Shown here in pieces: positions 46,417 to 55,361 of a stretch of 64,000 bases of DNA. The first letter of the stretch is position 1. Every line of letters starts with the position of its first letter. The DNA is from Rhodococcus sp. HM1 (lineage in GTDB: Bacteria; Actinomycetota; Actinomycetes; Mycobacteriales; Mycobacteriaceae). The stretch spans positions 51,897 through 115,896 of the forward strand of contig NZ_JALPTB010000012.1 of the NCBI RefSeq assembly GCF_023218075.1, given 5' to 3'. Position numbers and translations under genes: made by a program. The notes beneath the pieces are model-generated. The model had not been told where the DNA came from, did not search any database, and saw only the letters and a list, made by a program, of their open reading frames with translations.

Positions 46417-47441
46417 GGCAGAGCTCCGATCATGCGCAGGAGAACCAATCCGTCGGCCGCCGGGCCTCCCTCGTCGCCGGCGATCGTCACCTGACGAATG
46501 TCGATGCCGGGTTCGAGCAGGAAGGGGACCAGCTTCTCGTCGACGAGCTCGACCAGCTCGGCCGCGTTGCCCCGCAGCTCACCGGCGGTCGGCGACGGTT
46601 CGCGCAGCAACGGGGTGAGCAGCTCGAGATTGTCGTTGATGTGCGGGAGGCGGGGGATCAGCCACTCCAGGCCCGTGACCATGGTGTTGACGTCGATGAC
46701 GATGTTGAGCACGGCTTCCATGAAGTAGGGCACCCGATCCAGTCGGCGTCGCGCGGTGTCGGAGAACAGGAATCCCACCTCGTCGCGGGCGGCGTCGAGA
46801 CGCTGGGACAGCTCGTCCGTTGCAACGACGATGCGATCGATCTGGTCGATGTTCGCGGCCGCGTCGCTCAGATCGGTGGAGATCGTCGCGGACAGCTCGC
46901 GGGTCTCCGCGGGGTCCTCGGGCAGCACCTCGTTCAGGCGCGCGATCGAATCCTGCAGCCGGGTGAGGCTGCCGCCGTTGACGAACATCGCGATCCGCTC
47001 GAGCATGTCCTCGATCTGGGGACCCGGATCCGTGTCGCTCAGCGGGATGGTGTCGCCGTCCCGCAACGGAGCGCCGCTCCCGTCCACCGGCGGCACCAGG
47101 GCGATGTAGATGTCGCCGAGCACGGTGTTCTGCCGCAGTTCGGCGCGGGTTCCCTCCGGCACGACCACCGACTCGCGCACGTCGATCCGCGCGACCGCGC
47201 TGTGCGGCCCGAGGTCGATCGCCCGCAGGGTGCCCACGGAGATGCCCTCGCTGCGGACGTCGGCTCCGGCCGGCAGGCTCAGCAGCGACTCGAACTCGAG
47301 GTTCAGCCGGTAGGTCGGTCCGCGCACCCCGGAGCCGGGCAGGGCGTGGTCGCTGGGGTCGAAGCTGCAGCCGCACAACGCCACCACGGCGGCGAGGACC
47401 ACGCCTGCCAGCCGGCGCGAGCGGGTGAACGAACGGGTCAC
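46413..47441 (-). CDS. Mce lipoprotein, MceE position
   Basis: 342 residues. The N-terminus is a lipoprotein signal with lipobox VALCGC, Cys at about residue 25, which sets it apart as MceE (LprK-like). Mce domain with GADVRSEGISVGTLRAIDLG, followed by long amphipathic helices. GTG start overlaps the mceD stop (GTGA). Confidence 0.93.
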   Translation of the reverse strand: MTRSFTRSRRLAGVVLAAVVALCGCSFDPSDHALPGSGVRGPTYRLNLEFESLLSLPAGADVRSEGISVGTLRAIDLGPHSAVARIDVRESVVVPEGTRAELRQNTVLGDIYIALVPPVDGSGAPLRDGDTIPLSDTDPGPQIEDMLERIAMFVNGGSLTRLQDSIARLNEVLPEDPAETRELSATISTDLSDAAANIDQIDRIVVATDELSQRLDAARDEVGFLFSDTARRRLDRVPYFMEAVLNIVIDVNTMVTGLEWLIPRLPHINDNLELLTPLLREPSPTAGELRGNAAELVELVDEKLVPFLLEPGIDIRQVTIAGDEGGPAADGLVLLRMIGALP

Positions 47442-48538
47442 GGGGTTGCTCCGATCGTCGACAGGACCAGCTGCGGCAGCGGCACCGACACCGAGCGGGA
47501 GGACACCACCGAGCAGGTGTCCGGGGCGATCTGCTCGAGGGCCGCGCAGGTCAGCGTCGCGTCGGGGGTCGGCACCTCGGCTCGGGCCGGATCGAGCTCG
47601 ACGGACACCGACCCGGGCCGGGTCTGCACCATCGTCGCGAGCATCGTCACGGTGCCGGGGATCGTCGCGAGCAGTTCGCTCGAGTTCTCGGCCCCGGTCC
47701 GCAGCATCGTCAGGGTGGGCAGCGTGGAGTTCAAGGCGTTCATCAGGTAGGGGAAGTGCTCGTTGAACAGCCGGTCGAGCGGGCCGACGGCCAGGGACAG
47801 CTTCTCGACGAGGATCTTCGCCACGACGAGCATCTGCTCGATGCCGGCCAGACCGGGAGCGAACGTCTGGATGGTGGACTTGACGTTCTCCCAGTCACCC
47901 GTGAGAAAGGTGGTCATCTCGGCGGAGTTGTCGAGGATCTGCCCGAGCTGGTCCATGAAGTTGTCCGGCGACGACAGCAGTTCCGCGAGGTCGCGCAGTT
48001 CGCGGTTCAGCGTCGGGCCGAGACCCTCGAACTCGCGTCCGGCGTCCTTCAGGGCCGATTCGAGCGGCGCCGTTCCGTCGGGGCCACGCTCGGTCATCTG
48101 CCGCACGAGCTCGGAGAACGATCCGAGTGCCTCCGACACGCTGACCGGGGTGCGGGTACGGGCGGTGTCGATGCACATGTCCGAGGTGAGCGCCGGGCCC
48201 GGTCGGGGATCGGCATCGACGAGTTCGACGCGCCGATCGGTGAGGATCGACGCATTGGTGATCACCGCACCGGTCTCGGCGGGAAGCTCCCGGTCGCCGA
48301 CGGTCATGTCGACGCGCACGCGCGCGCCGTCGGGTTCGATCCGGTCCACGGTCCCGACGGAGATTCCCCGGATGGTGACGGGAGAGCCGGGATACAGGCC
48401 GTAGGAGTCCTCGAAATAGGCGCAGATCGCGTCGTCGTCCCGGGAGGTCGCGGCGAAGGCGGTCGCGCCGGCCACGGCCAGCGCCACGACGGTCACCGCG
48501 GGCACGAGTCGTCGTGAATTCGTCGTCAGTGTTCGCAT
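47438..48538 (-). CDS. Mce protein, MceD position
   Basis: 366 residues from ATG 48538, 1 nt after the mceC stop; a longer frame exists but would overlap mceC. Anchor VPAVTVVALAVAGATAFAA, Mce domain with GSPVTIRGISVGTVDRIE, and a helical C-terminal region with Cys residues in SDMCIDTA, LTCAALEQIAPDTC that could form a disulfide. Confidence 0.92.
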   Translation of the reverse strand: MRTLTTNSRRLVPAVTVVALAVAGATAFAATSRDDDAICAYFEDSYGLYPGSPVTIRGISVGTVDRIEPDGARVRVDMTVGDRELPAETGAVITNASILTDRRVELVDADPRPGPALTSDMCIDTARTRTPVSVSEALGSFSELVRQMTERGPDGTAPLESALKDAGREFEGLGPTLNRELRDLAELLSSPDNFMDQLGQILDNSAEMTTFLTGDWENVKSTIQTFAPGLAGIEQMLVVAKILVEKLSLAVGPLDRLFNEHFPYLMNALNSTLPTLTMLRTGAENSSELLATIPGTVTMLATMVQTRPGSVSVELDPARAEVPTPDATLTCAALEQIAPDTCSVVSSRSVSVPLPQLVLSTIGATP

Positions 48539-48539
48539 C

Positions 48540-49556
48540 TCAGCACCGTGTTCCCGGCATCGGGAGACAGACATCGGGTCGCTGGACCGTCAGCCCGCTC
48601 TGATCGAGAAGTGCCTGCCCTTCGGGACCCGCGATCGCGGCGAGTCCGGTCAGCGTGGCACGCATGGAATTCGTCATCTCCTCGACGGACGCCGACAGTT
48701 CCGCGCTGCTGTCCGCGGCCTCCACGAGGTGAGGAATGAGGGGTTCGACCTTCTCCTGGTACGGGCCGCTGAGGAAGTCGAACAGGAGTCCGGCGAGCCC
48801 GGATAGCCCGTCGGCGAAGATCTTCACGTCCTGGTGGGCTTCGACGATCTTCGGTCCGAGGATGGCGTAGCCCCGGATGATCTCGAGCGCGAGTTCCTGG
48901 TTGTCGTTGGCCGTGCGGAGATATTCGTTGGACAGTTCGAGCAGACTTTCGATCTGGTCCTTCTGGTTCGCCATGACGTCCATGACGGCTTCGATATCGG
49001 TGACCGTCATGCGCACCGCGTCCGGGGATTCGCCGAGCATCGCGGCGGTCTCGTCCAGGGCCGTGCGCAACGCCTCGGTGTCGAGTTCCTCCACCACCTC
49101 GGTGGCCTCCTCGAACATGTCGTTCACCAGGAACGGGAGGGCCGCGCGATTCTGCGGGATGGGCTCGGTCAGCGGCTGCCTGCCCGCCGGGTGCACCGCG
49201 AGGTACAGGCCCCCGATGGGGGTGAGCATCCGCACCGACACCGAGGTCTGGTCCCCGAGGAAATGCTCGGAGTCGACGGTGAACTCGACGTCGACGTGGT
49301 CGTCGGCCAGGGTCAGCCCGGTGACCGAGCCGACCGGAACACCCGCGATGCGCACGTCGTCGCCGGCGGCGAGCCCCGCGGATTCCGGCAGCTGCAGCCG
49401 GTAGGTCGACGCCCCGACCGGGCGCAGATAGAGCGCGAGGACGAGGCCGGCGATCAGGGCGAGGACGAGCAGACCGGACAGCGCCCACCACATCTGGGTG
49501 CGGGGATCGGCATCCTCGGATCCGAAATCGAGGCGTCCGAACATGCGGGTGCGCAT
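48540..49556 (-). CDS. Mce protein, MceC position
   Basis: 338 residues. Anchor MWWALSGLLVLALIAGLVLALYL, Mce domain with GDDVRIAGVPVGSVTGL, helical C-terminal half and a short Cys-containing end. ATG 49556 overlaps the mceB stop by 1 nt (TGATG). Clearly shorter than many mycobacterial MceC proteins, which carry a long Pro-rich tail. Confidence 0.92.
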   Translation of the reverse strand: MRTRMFGRLDFGSEDADPRTQMWWALSGLLVLALIAGLVLALYLRPVGASTYRLQLPESAGLAAGDDVRIAGVPVGSVTGLTLADDHVDVEFTVDSEHFLGDQTSVSVRMLTPIGGLYLAVHPAGRQPLTEPIPQNRAALPFLVNDMFEEATEVVEELDTEALRTALDETAAMLGESPDAVRMTVTDIEAVMDVMANQKDQIESLLELSNEYLRTANDNQELALEIIRGYAILGPKIVEAHQDVKIFADGLSGLAGLLFDFLSGPYQEKVEPLIPHLVEAADSSAELSASVEEMTNSMRATLTGLAAIAGPEGQALLDQSGLTVQRPDVCLPMPGTRC

Positions 49557-50593
49557 CAGGCACCTCCGTTGCAGATGGTCAGGGGACGGCCCTCGAGCAG
49601 CACGTCGGCCTCGATCGGCAACTGCACCGCGCCGTTGCTGCACTGCCGGGCCGCGTCGACGCGCGGGACGAGGGAATTGATCCCCTCGAAGATCCCGGGC
49701 AGCACCGACAGGGTATTGATGGCCGTCTCCGGATCCGGGATCACCTCGTCCACCCGGATGATGAAGTCGTCGTTGCGCTCGAGGAAGTCCTCGTGGCCGG
49801 GATAGGCACCGAGACCGAGCTGGGCGAGCAGATTCACGGTGCGGTCGACCTCCGACATCTCGAGGGCGCCGAGCTTGGTCAGGGACAGGAACTCGGTCAT
49901 GCGTGTCACCAGCGGGGTGAAGATCGAATGGAACACCTCGAGGATGTTCTCGAGGTTCTCGGACCGGCCTTCGAGTTGCTCGTTCAGGGCCGTGAAGTTG
50001 TCGAGGAGGGTGCTCATCAGAGCGCTGCGGTCCTCGGCGTAGCTCGCGAGTTCGGCGATGTCGCGCATGACCGGGGTCGGGCTGGATTCGCTGCCCTCGA
50101 TCAGCGCGGCGACATTGGTCGCCAGCCGGTTGTAGACGGCCGGATCCGCTTCGCGGAGAAGCGGTTTGAGGCCGTTGAAGACGGTGGTGATGTCGAACGA
50201 GTCGACGGTGTTCACCACCAGCTCGGCCGGGTCGAGTTCCTGGCCGCCGTCCTCGCTGCGATCGAGTTCCAGATAGCGCTGGCCCGTCAGGTTCTGGAAC
50301 TTGACCAGGAGCCGGTCCGAGTCACGCAGCCGGTACTCGTCGAGCACGGTGAAGTCGACGATCGCGCGGTTGCCGTCGGACACCGAGATGTCGACAACCT
50401 TGCCGATCTGCACGCCGCGCAGGCGCACGTCGGCGTTCTCCTTGAGACCGAAGACATCTCCGAACTGGGCCTGGTAGGCGACGGTCGAGCCGCCGACGGG
50501 TCGTTCGATCGCCTGCACGATCAGCACGATGATCAGGGCGACGACGGTCGCGAGCAGCGCCAGCCGGACGGCTGCCTGGCGGGGAGTTCTCAT
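49556..50593 (-). CDS. Mce protein, MceB position
   Basis: 345 residues. Anchor LALLATVVALIIVLIVQAI, Mce domain with NADVRLRGVQIGKVVDISV and FQNLTGQRYLEL, then the long helical domain. C-terminal Cys in RQCSNGAVQLP and LTICNGG. ATG overlaps the mceA stop by 4 nt (ATGA). Confidence 0.92.
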   Translation of the reverse strand: MRTPRQAAVRLALLATVVALIIVLIVQAIERPVGGSTVAYQAQFGDVFGLKENADVRLRGVQIGKVVDISVSDGNRAIVDFTVLDEYRLRDSDRLLVKFQNLTGQRYLELDRSEDGGQELDPAELVVNTVDSFDITTVFNGLKPLLREADPAVYNRLATNVAALIEGSESSPTPVMRDIAELASYAEDRSALMSTLLDNFTALNEQLEGRSENLENILEVFHSIFTPLVTRMTEFLSLTKLGALEMSEVDRTVNLLAQLGLGAYPGHEDFLERNDDFIIRVDEVIPDPETAINTLSVLPGIFEGINSLVPRVDAARQCSNGAVQLPIEADVLLEGRPLTICNGGA

Positions 50594-51606
50594 CGGACAC
50601 CCCCGGTGTTCTCGAGCGGAACCCGGAAGGCCGGGAAGGTCTCCACGAGGACGTCCACCCCCAGGACCACCCGGTCACCCTGCTGGTGCAGGGCACCGTC
50701 GGCGCCGTCCACGAGCCGGGCGACCTGGTCGGGGGAGACGGTGCGCAGGCTCTGGTTCATCGGGATCAGGATGTCGAGCAGCATGTCCACGGCATCCGAG
50801 GTCGGGCCCAGGGCGCCGACGATCTCACCGGACAGCGCGAGCACGAGATGCGAGACCTCGGTGATCGTCTCGCTCGCCTGCCGGGTGCGGAAATCGTCCT
50901 CGAGTTCCTCGACGGACGCGATCGCCGACAGGGTGTTCAGGGCCGACGGGGTGAACACGGCGATGCCCTCGGAGACGTCGGCGAACTTCGGCAGCAGCTC
51001 GCTCAGCGGCTCGTTCTGGGTGCGGGCGATGTTGCGCATCACCAGCAGCGACGAGGCGAGCAACGGCGCCATCTGCTGCGTCAGCTCCGCGGCACTGTCG
51101 ATCGAGTCCGACAGCTGCGGCGTCACCACATCCAGCAGCAGCCGGCCGGAATCGCGCAGCACCGTGGTCACGGTGAAGTCCCCGACGTCGCCGAGGGCGA
51201 GGGTGCTGCCCGGTTCGATCGGCTCTCCGCCCGGCATCGGGATGAGTTCGAGTGCGGTGGAACCGAAGATGTTCGACGAGACGAACCGGGTGTGCATCGA
51301 CGTCGACAGTTCGTCCAAGTGGTTCTCGTCCACGCTGAGCCTGACGATCTGATTCTGAGGCCCCTGGGGCTCGACGTCGATCACCGTGCCGATCGACATG
51401 CCCCGCAGGCGAACCGCGGTGTCGGTGGAGACCCCGTCACCGAGATTCGTCGCGGTGACCGCGAATTCGACCTCACCGGACCGATCCGGCTCCGTCGCCC
51501 ACCAGGCCGCGGTGACGACGAGCGCGGCCGCGACGACAACCGCGAGCCCGCGGATCCGTAACCCCCGGCGACCGGGCCCGAAGCCCGAATACTGTGCTGT
51601 GCTCAC
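50590..51606 (-). CDS. Mce protein, MceA position
   Basis: 338 residues. First Mce-domain protein after the two permeases. Anchor GLAVVVAAALVVTAAWW, Mce domain with TAVRLRGMSIGTVIDV, helical C-terminal half. GTG 51606 is preceded by a GAGGGAG-like RBS, and the gap to yrbEB is 8 nt. Confidence 0.92.
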   Translation of the reverse strand: MSTAQYSGFGPGRRGLRIRGLAVVVAAALVVTAAWWATEPDRSGEVEFAVTATNLGDGVSTDTAVRLRGMSIGTVIDVEPQGPQNQIVRLSVDENHLDELSTSMHTRFVSSNIFGSTALELIPMPGGEPIEPGSTLALGDVGDFTVTTVLRDSGRLLLDVVTPQLSDSIDSAAELTQQMAPLLASSLLVMRNIARTQNEPLSELLPKFADVSEGIAVFTPSALNTLSAIASVEELEDDFRTRQASETITEVSHLVLALSGEIVGALGPTSDAVDMLLDILIPMNQSLRTVSPDQVARLVDGADGALHQQGDRVVLGVDVLVETFPAFRVPLENTGGVR

Positions 51607-51614
51607 TTACTCCC

Positions 51615-52499
51615 TCACCCCGAGAAACTGATCGTCGCGTCGAGTCCCCACATCACGAGCGTGAGCACCATGTCGGTGGTCACGATCAGGACGAGGCTCG
51701 CGCGGATGGCCCGCCCGGATGCGATCCCGACCCCCTCGGGACCGCCGCTCGCGTGATAGCCCTGGTAGGCGTGCACGAGCGTCACGACCAGGACGAACAC
51801 CACGACCTTGATCAGCGAGTAGATCAGGTCGACCGGCTCGGTGAACATGTGGAAGTAGTGGTCGTAGGCGCCCGAACCCTGGCCCTGCACCACGGTGACG
51901 GTCACGCCGGTGGCGGCGAACCCGAGCGCGAGCGCGATGAGATAGGACGGGACGACGGCACCGACCGCGGCGATGAGCCGGGTGGACACGACGTACGGAA
52001 TCGAGTCGATGGCCTGGGCCTCGAGCGCGTCGATCTCCTCCGAGATCCGCATCGCACCGACCTCGGCCGTGATCCGGCACCCGGCCTGCGCGGCGAAACC
52101 GATCGCGGCGATCAGCGGCGCGAGCTCGCGCGGGTTGGCCAGCGCCGACATCGCACCGGTCAGCGGTCCCATCCCGAGCATGTCCAGCGCCGAGAACCCG
52201 ACGAGACCGACCATCGCACCCGCGACGATGCCGAGGATGGCCAGGACCGGGGCGACGCCGCCGCCGACGATGACGGCGCGGCCGTTACCCCAGGTCAGGT
52301 CGGTGAAGATCGCGACGGTCTGGCGCCGGTTGCGGCGCAGGGCGTGTCCGATCCCGCGGAACGAGACGACGACGAAGTGCAGGTAGAGCCCGAGGGACTC
52401 GATCGGGTCCCAGGCCCGGCGTGCGTGACGCGTCCACCGCAGGCCCCTGGGCAGATAGGGGGACGGCGCCGCGACCGGGGTCTTCTGTGCGGCGCTCAT
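51615..52499 (-). CDS. MlaE/YrbE-type permease, second of pair
   Basis: 294 residues, five or six membrane segments. Family features: DPIESLGLYLHFVV near the N-terminus, the AIGFAAQAGCRITAEVGAMRISEEIDALEAQAIDSI coupling-helix region, and the Gly-rich C-terminal segment. With its partner it forms the inner-membrane part of an Mce lipid importer that is energised by an MceG-type ATPase encoded elsewhere. ATG overlaps the preceding stop by 1 nt (TGATG). Confidence 0.93.
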   Translation of the reverse strand: MSAAQKTPVAAPSPYLPRGLRWTRHARRAWDPIESLGLYLHFVVVSFRGIGHALRRNRRQTVAIFTDLTWGNGRAVIVGGGVAPVLAILGIVAGAMVGLVGFSALDMLGMGPLTGAMSALANPRELAPLIAAIGFAAQAGCRITAEVGAMRISEEIDALEAQAIDSIPYVVSTRLIAAVGAVVPSYLIALALGFAATGVTVTVVQGQGSGAYDHYFHMFTEPVDLIYSLIKVVVFVLVVTLVHAYQGYHASGGPEGVGIASGRAIRASLVLIVTTDMVLTLVMWGLDATISFSG

Positions 52500-53341
52500 C
52501 AGAGGAACCTCATCGGAACGAACATCAGGACCACCTGGGTGATGAAGAGGTTGACGACCATGCAGGCGATGATGCTGAGCACCACGGCCGCATTGACGCT
52601 GTCGGCCACGCCCTTCGGGCCGCCCTTGGCCTCGAGCCCGCGCTGGCTCGAGATGACGGCCACCACGTAACCGAAGACCGCGGCCTTGAGCAGACACACG
52701 ATCAGGTCGGTGGTCGAGGCGAAGCTGCCGAAGGACAACCAGTACGAGCCCGGGGCCACCCCCTGGCCGAGGGAGGCGACCGCGAAGCTCGCGAGGATGC
52801 TCATCAGGATGATCAGCACGGACAGCATGGGGGCGACGACGACCATCGCCAGGATGCGGGGGGAGACCAGCCGGCGTTGCGGGTCGATACCCAGGGTGCG
52901 CAGCGCGTCGATCTCCTCCCGGATGGTGCGGGAGGCCAGGTCCGCGGAGATCGCCGACCCGCCCGCCCCGCCGATGAGCAGGGCCGCGGCCAGCGGCGCG
53001 ATCTGCTGCATGACGCCCATGCCGCCGACCGCGCCGGCCATCGAGTTGGCGCCGACGTTGTCGGTCATGCTGCCGACCTGCACGGCGATGACCACACCGA
53101 GCGGCAGGGCGACCAGGATCGCGGGTACGGCCGACACCGAGATGAAGAACCAGCCCTGAACGATCGCCTCCCGCAGCGGGAAGCGGCCGGTGGCGATGTC
53201 GACGACGAGGTATGCGGTGGCGCGGAAGGCCAACCGGAGCGTGCGCCCGAAGGTGCGTGTCGCCTCGGCGCCGCGTGCGGCGACGGCCCCGCCGAACGGC
53301 CGGCCCCCCGGCGCGGCGTCGTCCACGGTTCGTGAAGTCAC
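52499..53341 (-). CDS. MlaE/YrbE-type permease, first of pair
   Basis: 280 residues, same fold as its partner. The conserved core is AALLIGGAGGSAISADLASRTIREEIDALRTLGIDPQRRLVSPR, a standard YrbE/MlaE pattern. GTG 53341 is preceded by GGGGGAT. First gene of the nine-gene yrbE-mce locus; the upstream 141 bp separates it from the oxygenase gene, so the locus may share the TetR-controlled transcript or have its own start. Confidence 0.93.
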   Translation of the reverse strand: MTSRTVDDAAPGGRPFGGAVAARGAEATRTFGRTLRLAFRATAYLVVDIATGRFPLREAIVQGWFFISVSAVPAILVALPLGVVIAVQVGSMTDNVGANSMAGAVGGMGVMQQIAPLAAALLIGGAGGSAISADLASRTIREEIDALRTLGIDPQRRLVSPRILAMVVVAPMLSVLIILMSILASFAVASLGQGVAPGSYWLSFGSFASTTDLIVCLLKAAVFGYVVAVISSQRGLEAKGGPKGVADSVNAAVVLSIIACMVVNLFITQVVLMFVPMRFL

Positions 53342-53482
53342 GTTGATCCCCCTGAGAAAACTGGTGGTGAAGAGCCGAGCGCGCAGCGGGCGGGTCCGGC
53401 GGGACCGCGTCGACGACCGCAGCGTCGGTACCGCGTCCGGGACGAATCCGGGGACGCGTTCGATGAACGGTGGAACCGGGTG

Positions 53483-54346
53483 TCAGACCTCCAGGGCAGC
53501 GCGGGCTTCGGGGATCATCCGCACACGTGCGGGGAGTATGCGGCCGGCGGCGCGCACGATCGCGATCAGTGCCCGGAACTCGCGTTCGCGGGCCGGGCTC
53601 CACGGCACACCCCAGATCTGCCGGACGTGCTCGGGGAAGGCACCGAACATCAGGGTCTCGACCGGCCGGCCCGTCAGCTTCTCCAGCAGCGCCGGCAGCG
53701 GACGGGGCAGTGCCGCGAGTTTCGGTTGGAGAGTTGCGATCACGTCCTGCTCGTCGACGAGTTGCTGCATCCGCCGGGTGCCGGGCGACATGGCGAGTTT
53801 CTCCACGACCCCCTGCTCGACGTACGTGCGCAGACCCGCGGCATCGGTGGGCATGTCCTGCTCGCGCACCCCGAAGAGCAGGCCGAGGCGGCGGCTCTCC
53901 CGGTAGAACGCTTCCACCTCGGCCTCGGGTTGCGGACCGAAGCAGACCGTGATCGCGTAGATCAGGGACTCGATCGTGGTGAGGTGCACCCACGTCCACA
54001 CGTCGCGGTTCCACGCGTGGTACTTGCGCCCCTCGTAGTCGAGTCCGGTGATGGGCCGGTGCATCTCGCGCAGTTCACGCGCGGATTCGGCCACGTTCTC
54101 GCCGAAGTAGATCCGGTAGGTGTAGGCCAGGGTGTTCTCCGCGCGCACCGACGGCCGGCTGAACGACTTCGAATGTTGTTCGAGCGCAACCATGACGGTG
54201 GGATGCGTGCCCTGCAGCGACAGTGCCCGGAACAGGAACAGCGGCCAGATCCGCCGATCCGCCAGCAGGCGGACGAAGGTGCGGTCGGCGACGGGAACGT
54301 CCTCCTCGATGTCCACCGAAACACGTTGTGCCGGAGTGGTTTCCAT
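53483..54346 (-). CDS. Oxygenase MpaB family protein (DUF2236)
   Basis: 287 residues, soluble, mostly helical. DUF2236 features: RTFVRLLADRRIWPLFLFRALSLQGTHPTV, RELREMHRPITGLDYEGRKYHAWNRDVWTWVHLTTIES, and Arg/His-rich later helices. Relatives include latex-clearing protein and MpaB, which bind b-type haem and oxidise lipids; the His in HRPI and WVHL are candidate ligands. Sits between the TetR gene (41 nt) and yrbE, suggesting a lipid or terpenoid substrate that is also taken up by the Mce system. GGAGAT precedes ATG 54346. Confidence 0.85.
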   Translation of the reverse strand: METTPAQRVSVDIEEDVPVADRTFVRLLADRRIWPLFLFRALSLQGTHPTVMVALEQHSKSFSRPSVRAENTLAYTYRIYFGENVAESARELREMHRPITGLDYEGRKYHAWNRDVWTWVHLTTIESLIYAITVCFGPQPEAEVEAFYRESRRLGLLFGVREQDMPTDAAGLRTYVEQGVVEKLAMSPGTRRMQQLVDEQDVIATLQPKLAALPRPLPALLEKLTGRPVETLMFGAFPEHVRQIWGVPWSPAREREFRALIAIVRAAGRILPARVRMIPEARAALEV

Positions 54347-54387
54347 CGCGATCTCCTCGGGTTCGGTGAGCGGGGGCCGGGACGGGG

Positions 54388-55020
54388 TCATCCGGCAGGC
54401 GGTGTGGGCGGCACGACGAGGAACGACAGCATCGTCCTGGCGATGCGTCGTACTCCGTCGTCGGTCGCCGTGGCGGGTCCGAGGTCGGGAGCCAGCCAGA
54501 CGCTCGCGAAGAAGCGGGAGATGATCTCCGCGGCGGTCTCGGTGTCGAACTCGATGCCGGTCTCCCGCGCCGTGGATTCGAGCTCCTCGCGGACGGAGGT
54601 GAGCAGCATGGTGGCGATCTGCGGGTCGTGCATGAGGGGGAGTGCAGCGCCGTCGTCGACGAAGCGCCGGCCCACCGGATGGTTCCGGACGGTGCGCACG
54701 GCTTCGACGAGCCACTCGACCGACCTTTCGAGGGGGTCCTCGATCGAGTCGATCGCGGCGTGGAACTCGGTGACGAGGCGATCGAGTTCCCAGGCGAACG
54801 CGCGGGAGAGCAGCTCTTCCTTGGTGTCGAAGCGGCGGAACACCGTCGCGCGTCCCACGCCGGCTTCGGCCGCCACGTCGGTCACGGTGGTCCGTTCCAG
54901 GCCGTGACGAGCCAGGCACCGCATGGTCGCCGCGAGGATGGCGGCGTCGGTGGGGTCGAGGTCGGTGCTGTGGCCGACGAGTGCTCCGACCAGGAGCGAG
55001 CGGACCGGGGTGATACCCAT
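54388..55020 (-). CDS. TetR-family regulator of the oxygenase/mce region
   Basis: 210 residues. N-terminal HTH: AAILAATMRCLARHGLERTTVTDVAAEAGVGRATVFRRFDTKEELLSRAF; the rest is a helical ligand domain. It is first in a minus-strand run with the MpaB gene and the mce locus, so it likely represses itself and perhaps the downstream transport genes. The dyad AAGTTC-N9-GAACTT at 55063-55083 is its probable operator. The ligand is presumably the lipid handled by the system. Confidence 0.88.
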   Translation of the reverse strand: MGITPVRSLLVGALVGHSTDLDPTDAAILAATMRCLARHGLERTTVTDVAAEAGVGRATVFRRFDTKEELLSRAFAWELDRLVTEFHAAIDSIEDPLERSVEWLVEAVRTVRNHPVGRRFVDDGAALPLMHDPQIATMLLTSVREELESTARETGIEFDTETAAEIISRFFASVWLAPDLGPATATDDGVRRIARTMLSFLVVPPTPPAG

Positions 55021-55062
55021 AGTTCGGGAACGGTATCACCGATCTCACCGAGTGCAAATAAC

Positions 55063-55083
55063 AAGTTCTAGCTAACCGAACTT
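55063..55083. promoter_or_regulatory. Candidate TetR operator
   Basis: Perfect dyad AAGTTC-N9-GAACTT in an AT-rich patch 43 nt upstream of the tetR start, the usual site of TetR autoregulation. Confidence 0.55.
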
Positions 55084-55337
55084 ATGTTTGTGCAGGCCTC
55101 TTGCCACCGGGCCTGAAACAGAGTTCATTCGACAGCTGCCCCCGATGGACCACGGGACTCGCACGGGAGCGGCCGCGGGCCCGAGCGGTTGTCGAGGGCG
55201 CGATCGGTGCGATGCGGACGCTCCCGACGCGGACCGGTCACGGCCGGGACGAACACCGGGGGCCGCGAGAACCCCGACGAGGGGTCGGGCAGCGTCGGTT
55301 TGCACCGGGCCCCGAGGCGCGGCGTCGGTGTGGTGGT
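55084..55337. other. Intergenic region, no gene seen
   Basis: Together with 55021-55083 this is a 341-bp gap between tetR (minus) and the sulP 3' end. Apart from the operator on its left and the sulP terminator on its right, I see only short, weak GC inverted repeats and no credible coding frame. Confidence 0.4.
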
Positions 55338-55356
55338 GCCGGAGTGGATCTCCGGC
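55338..55356 (-). terminator. Hairpin terminator of sulP
   Basis: Perfect 7-bp stem GCCGGAG / CTCCGGC with loop TGGAT, 5 nt past the sulP stop codon. Confidence 0.5.
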
Positions 55357-55361
55357 GTCGG

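Noticed and set aside
44819..53341. Assignment as the steroid mce4 locus
   Set aside because: No kstD/hsa/kstR-type sterol genes lie nearby and a different regulator and oxygenase accompany it, so the substrate is left open.
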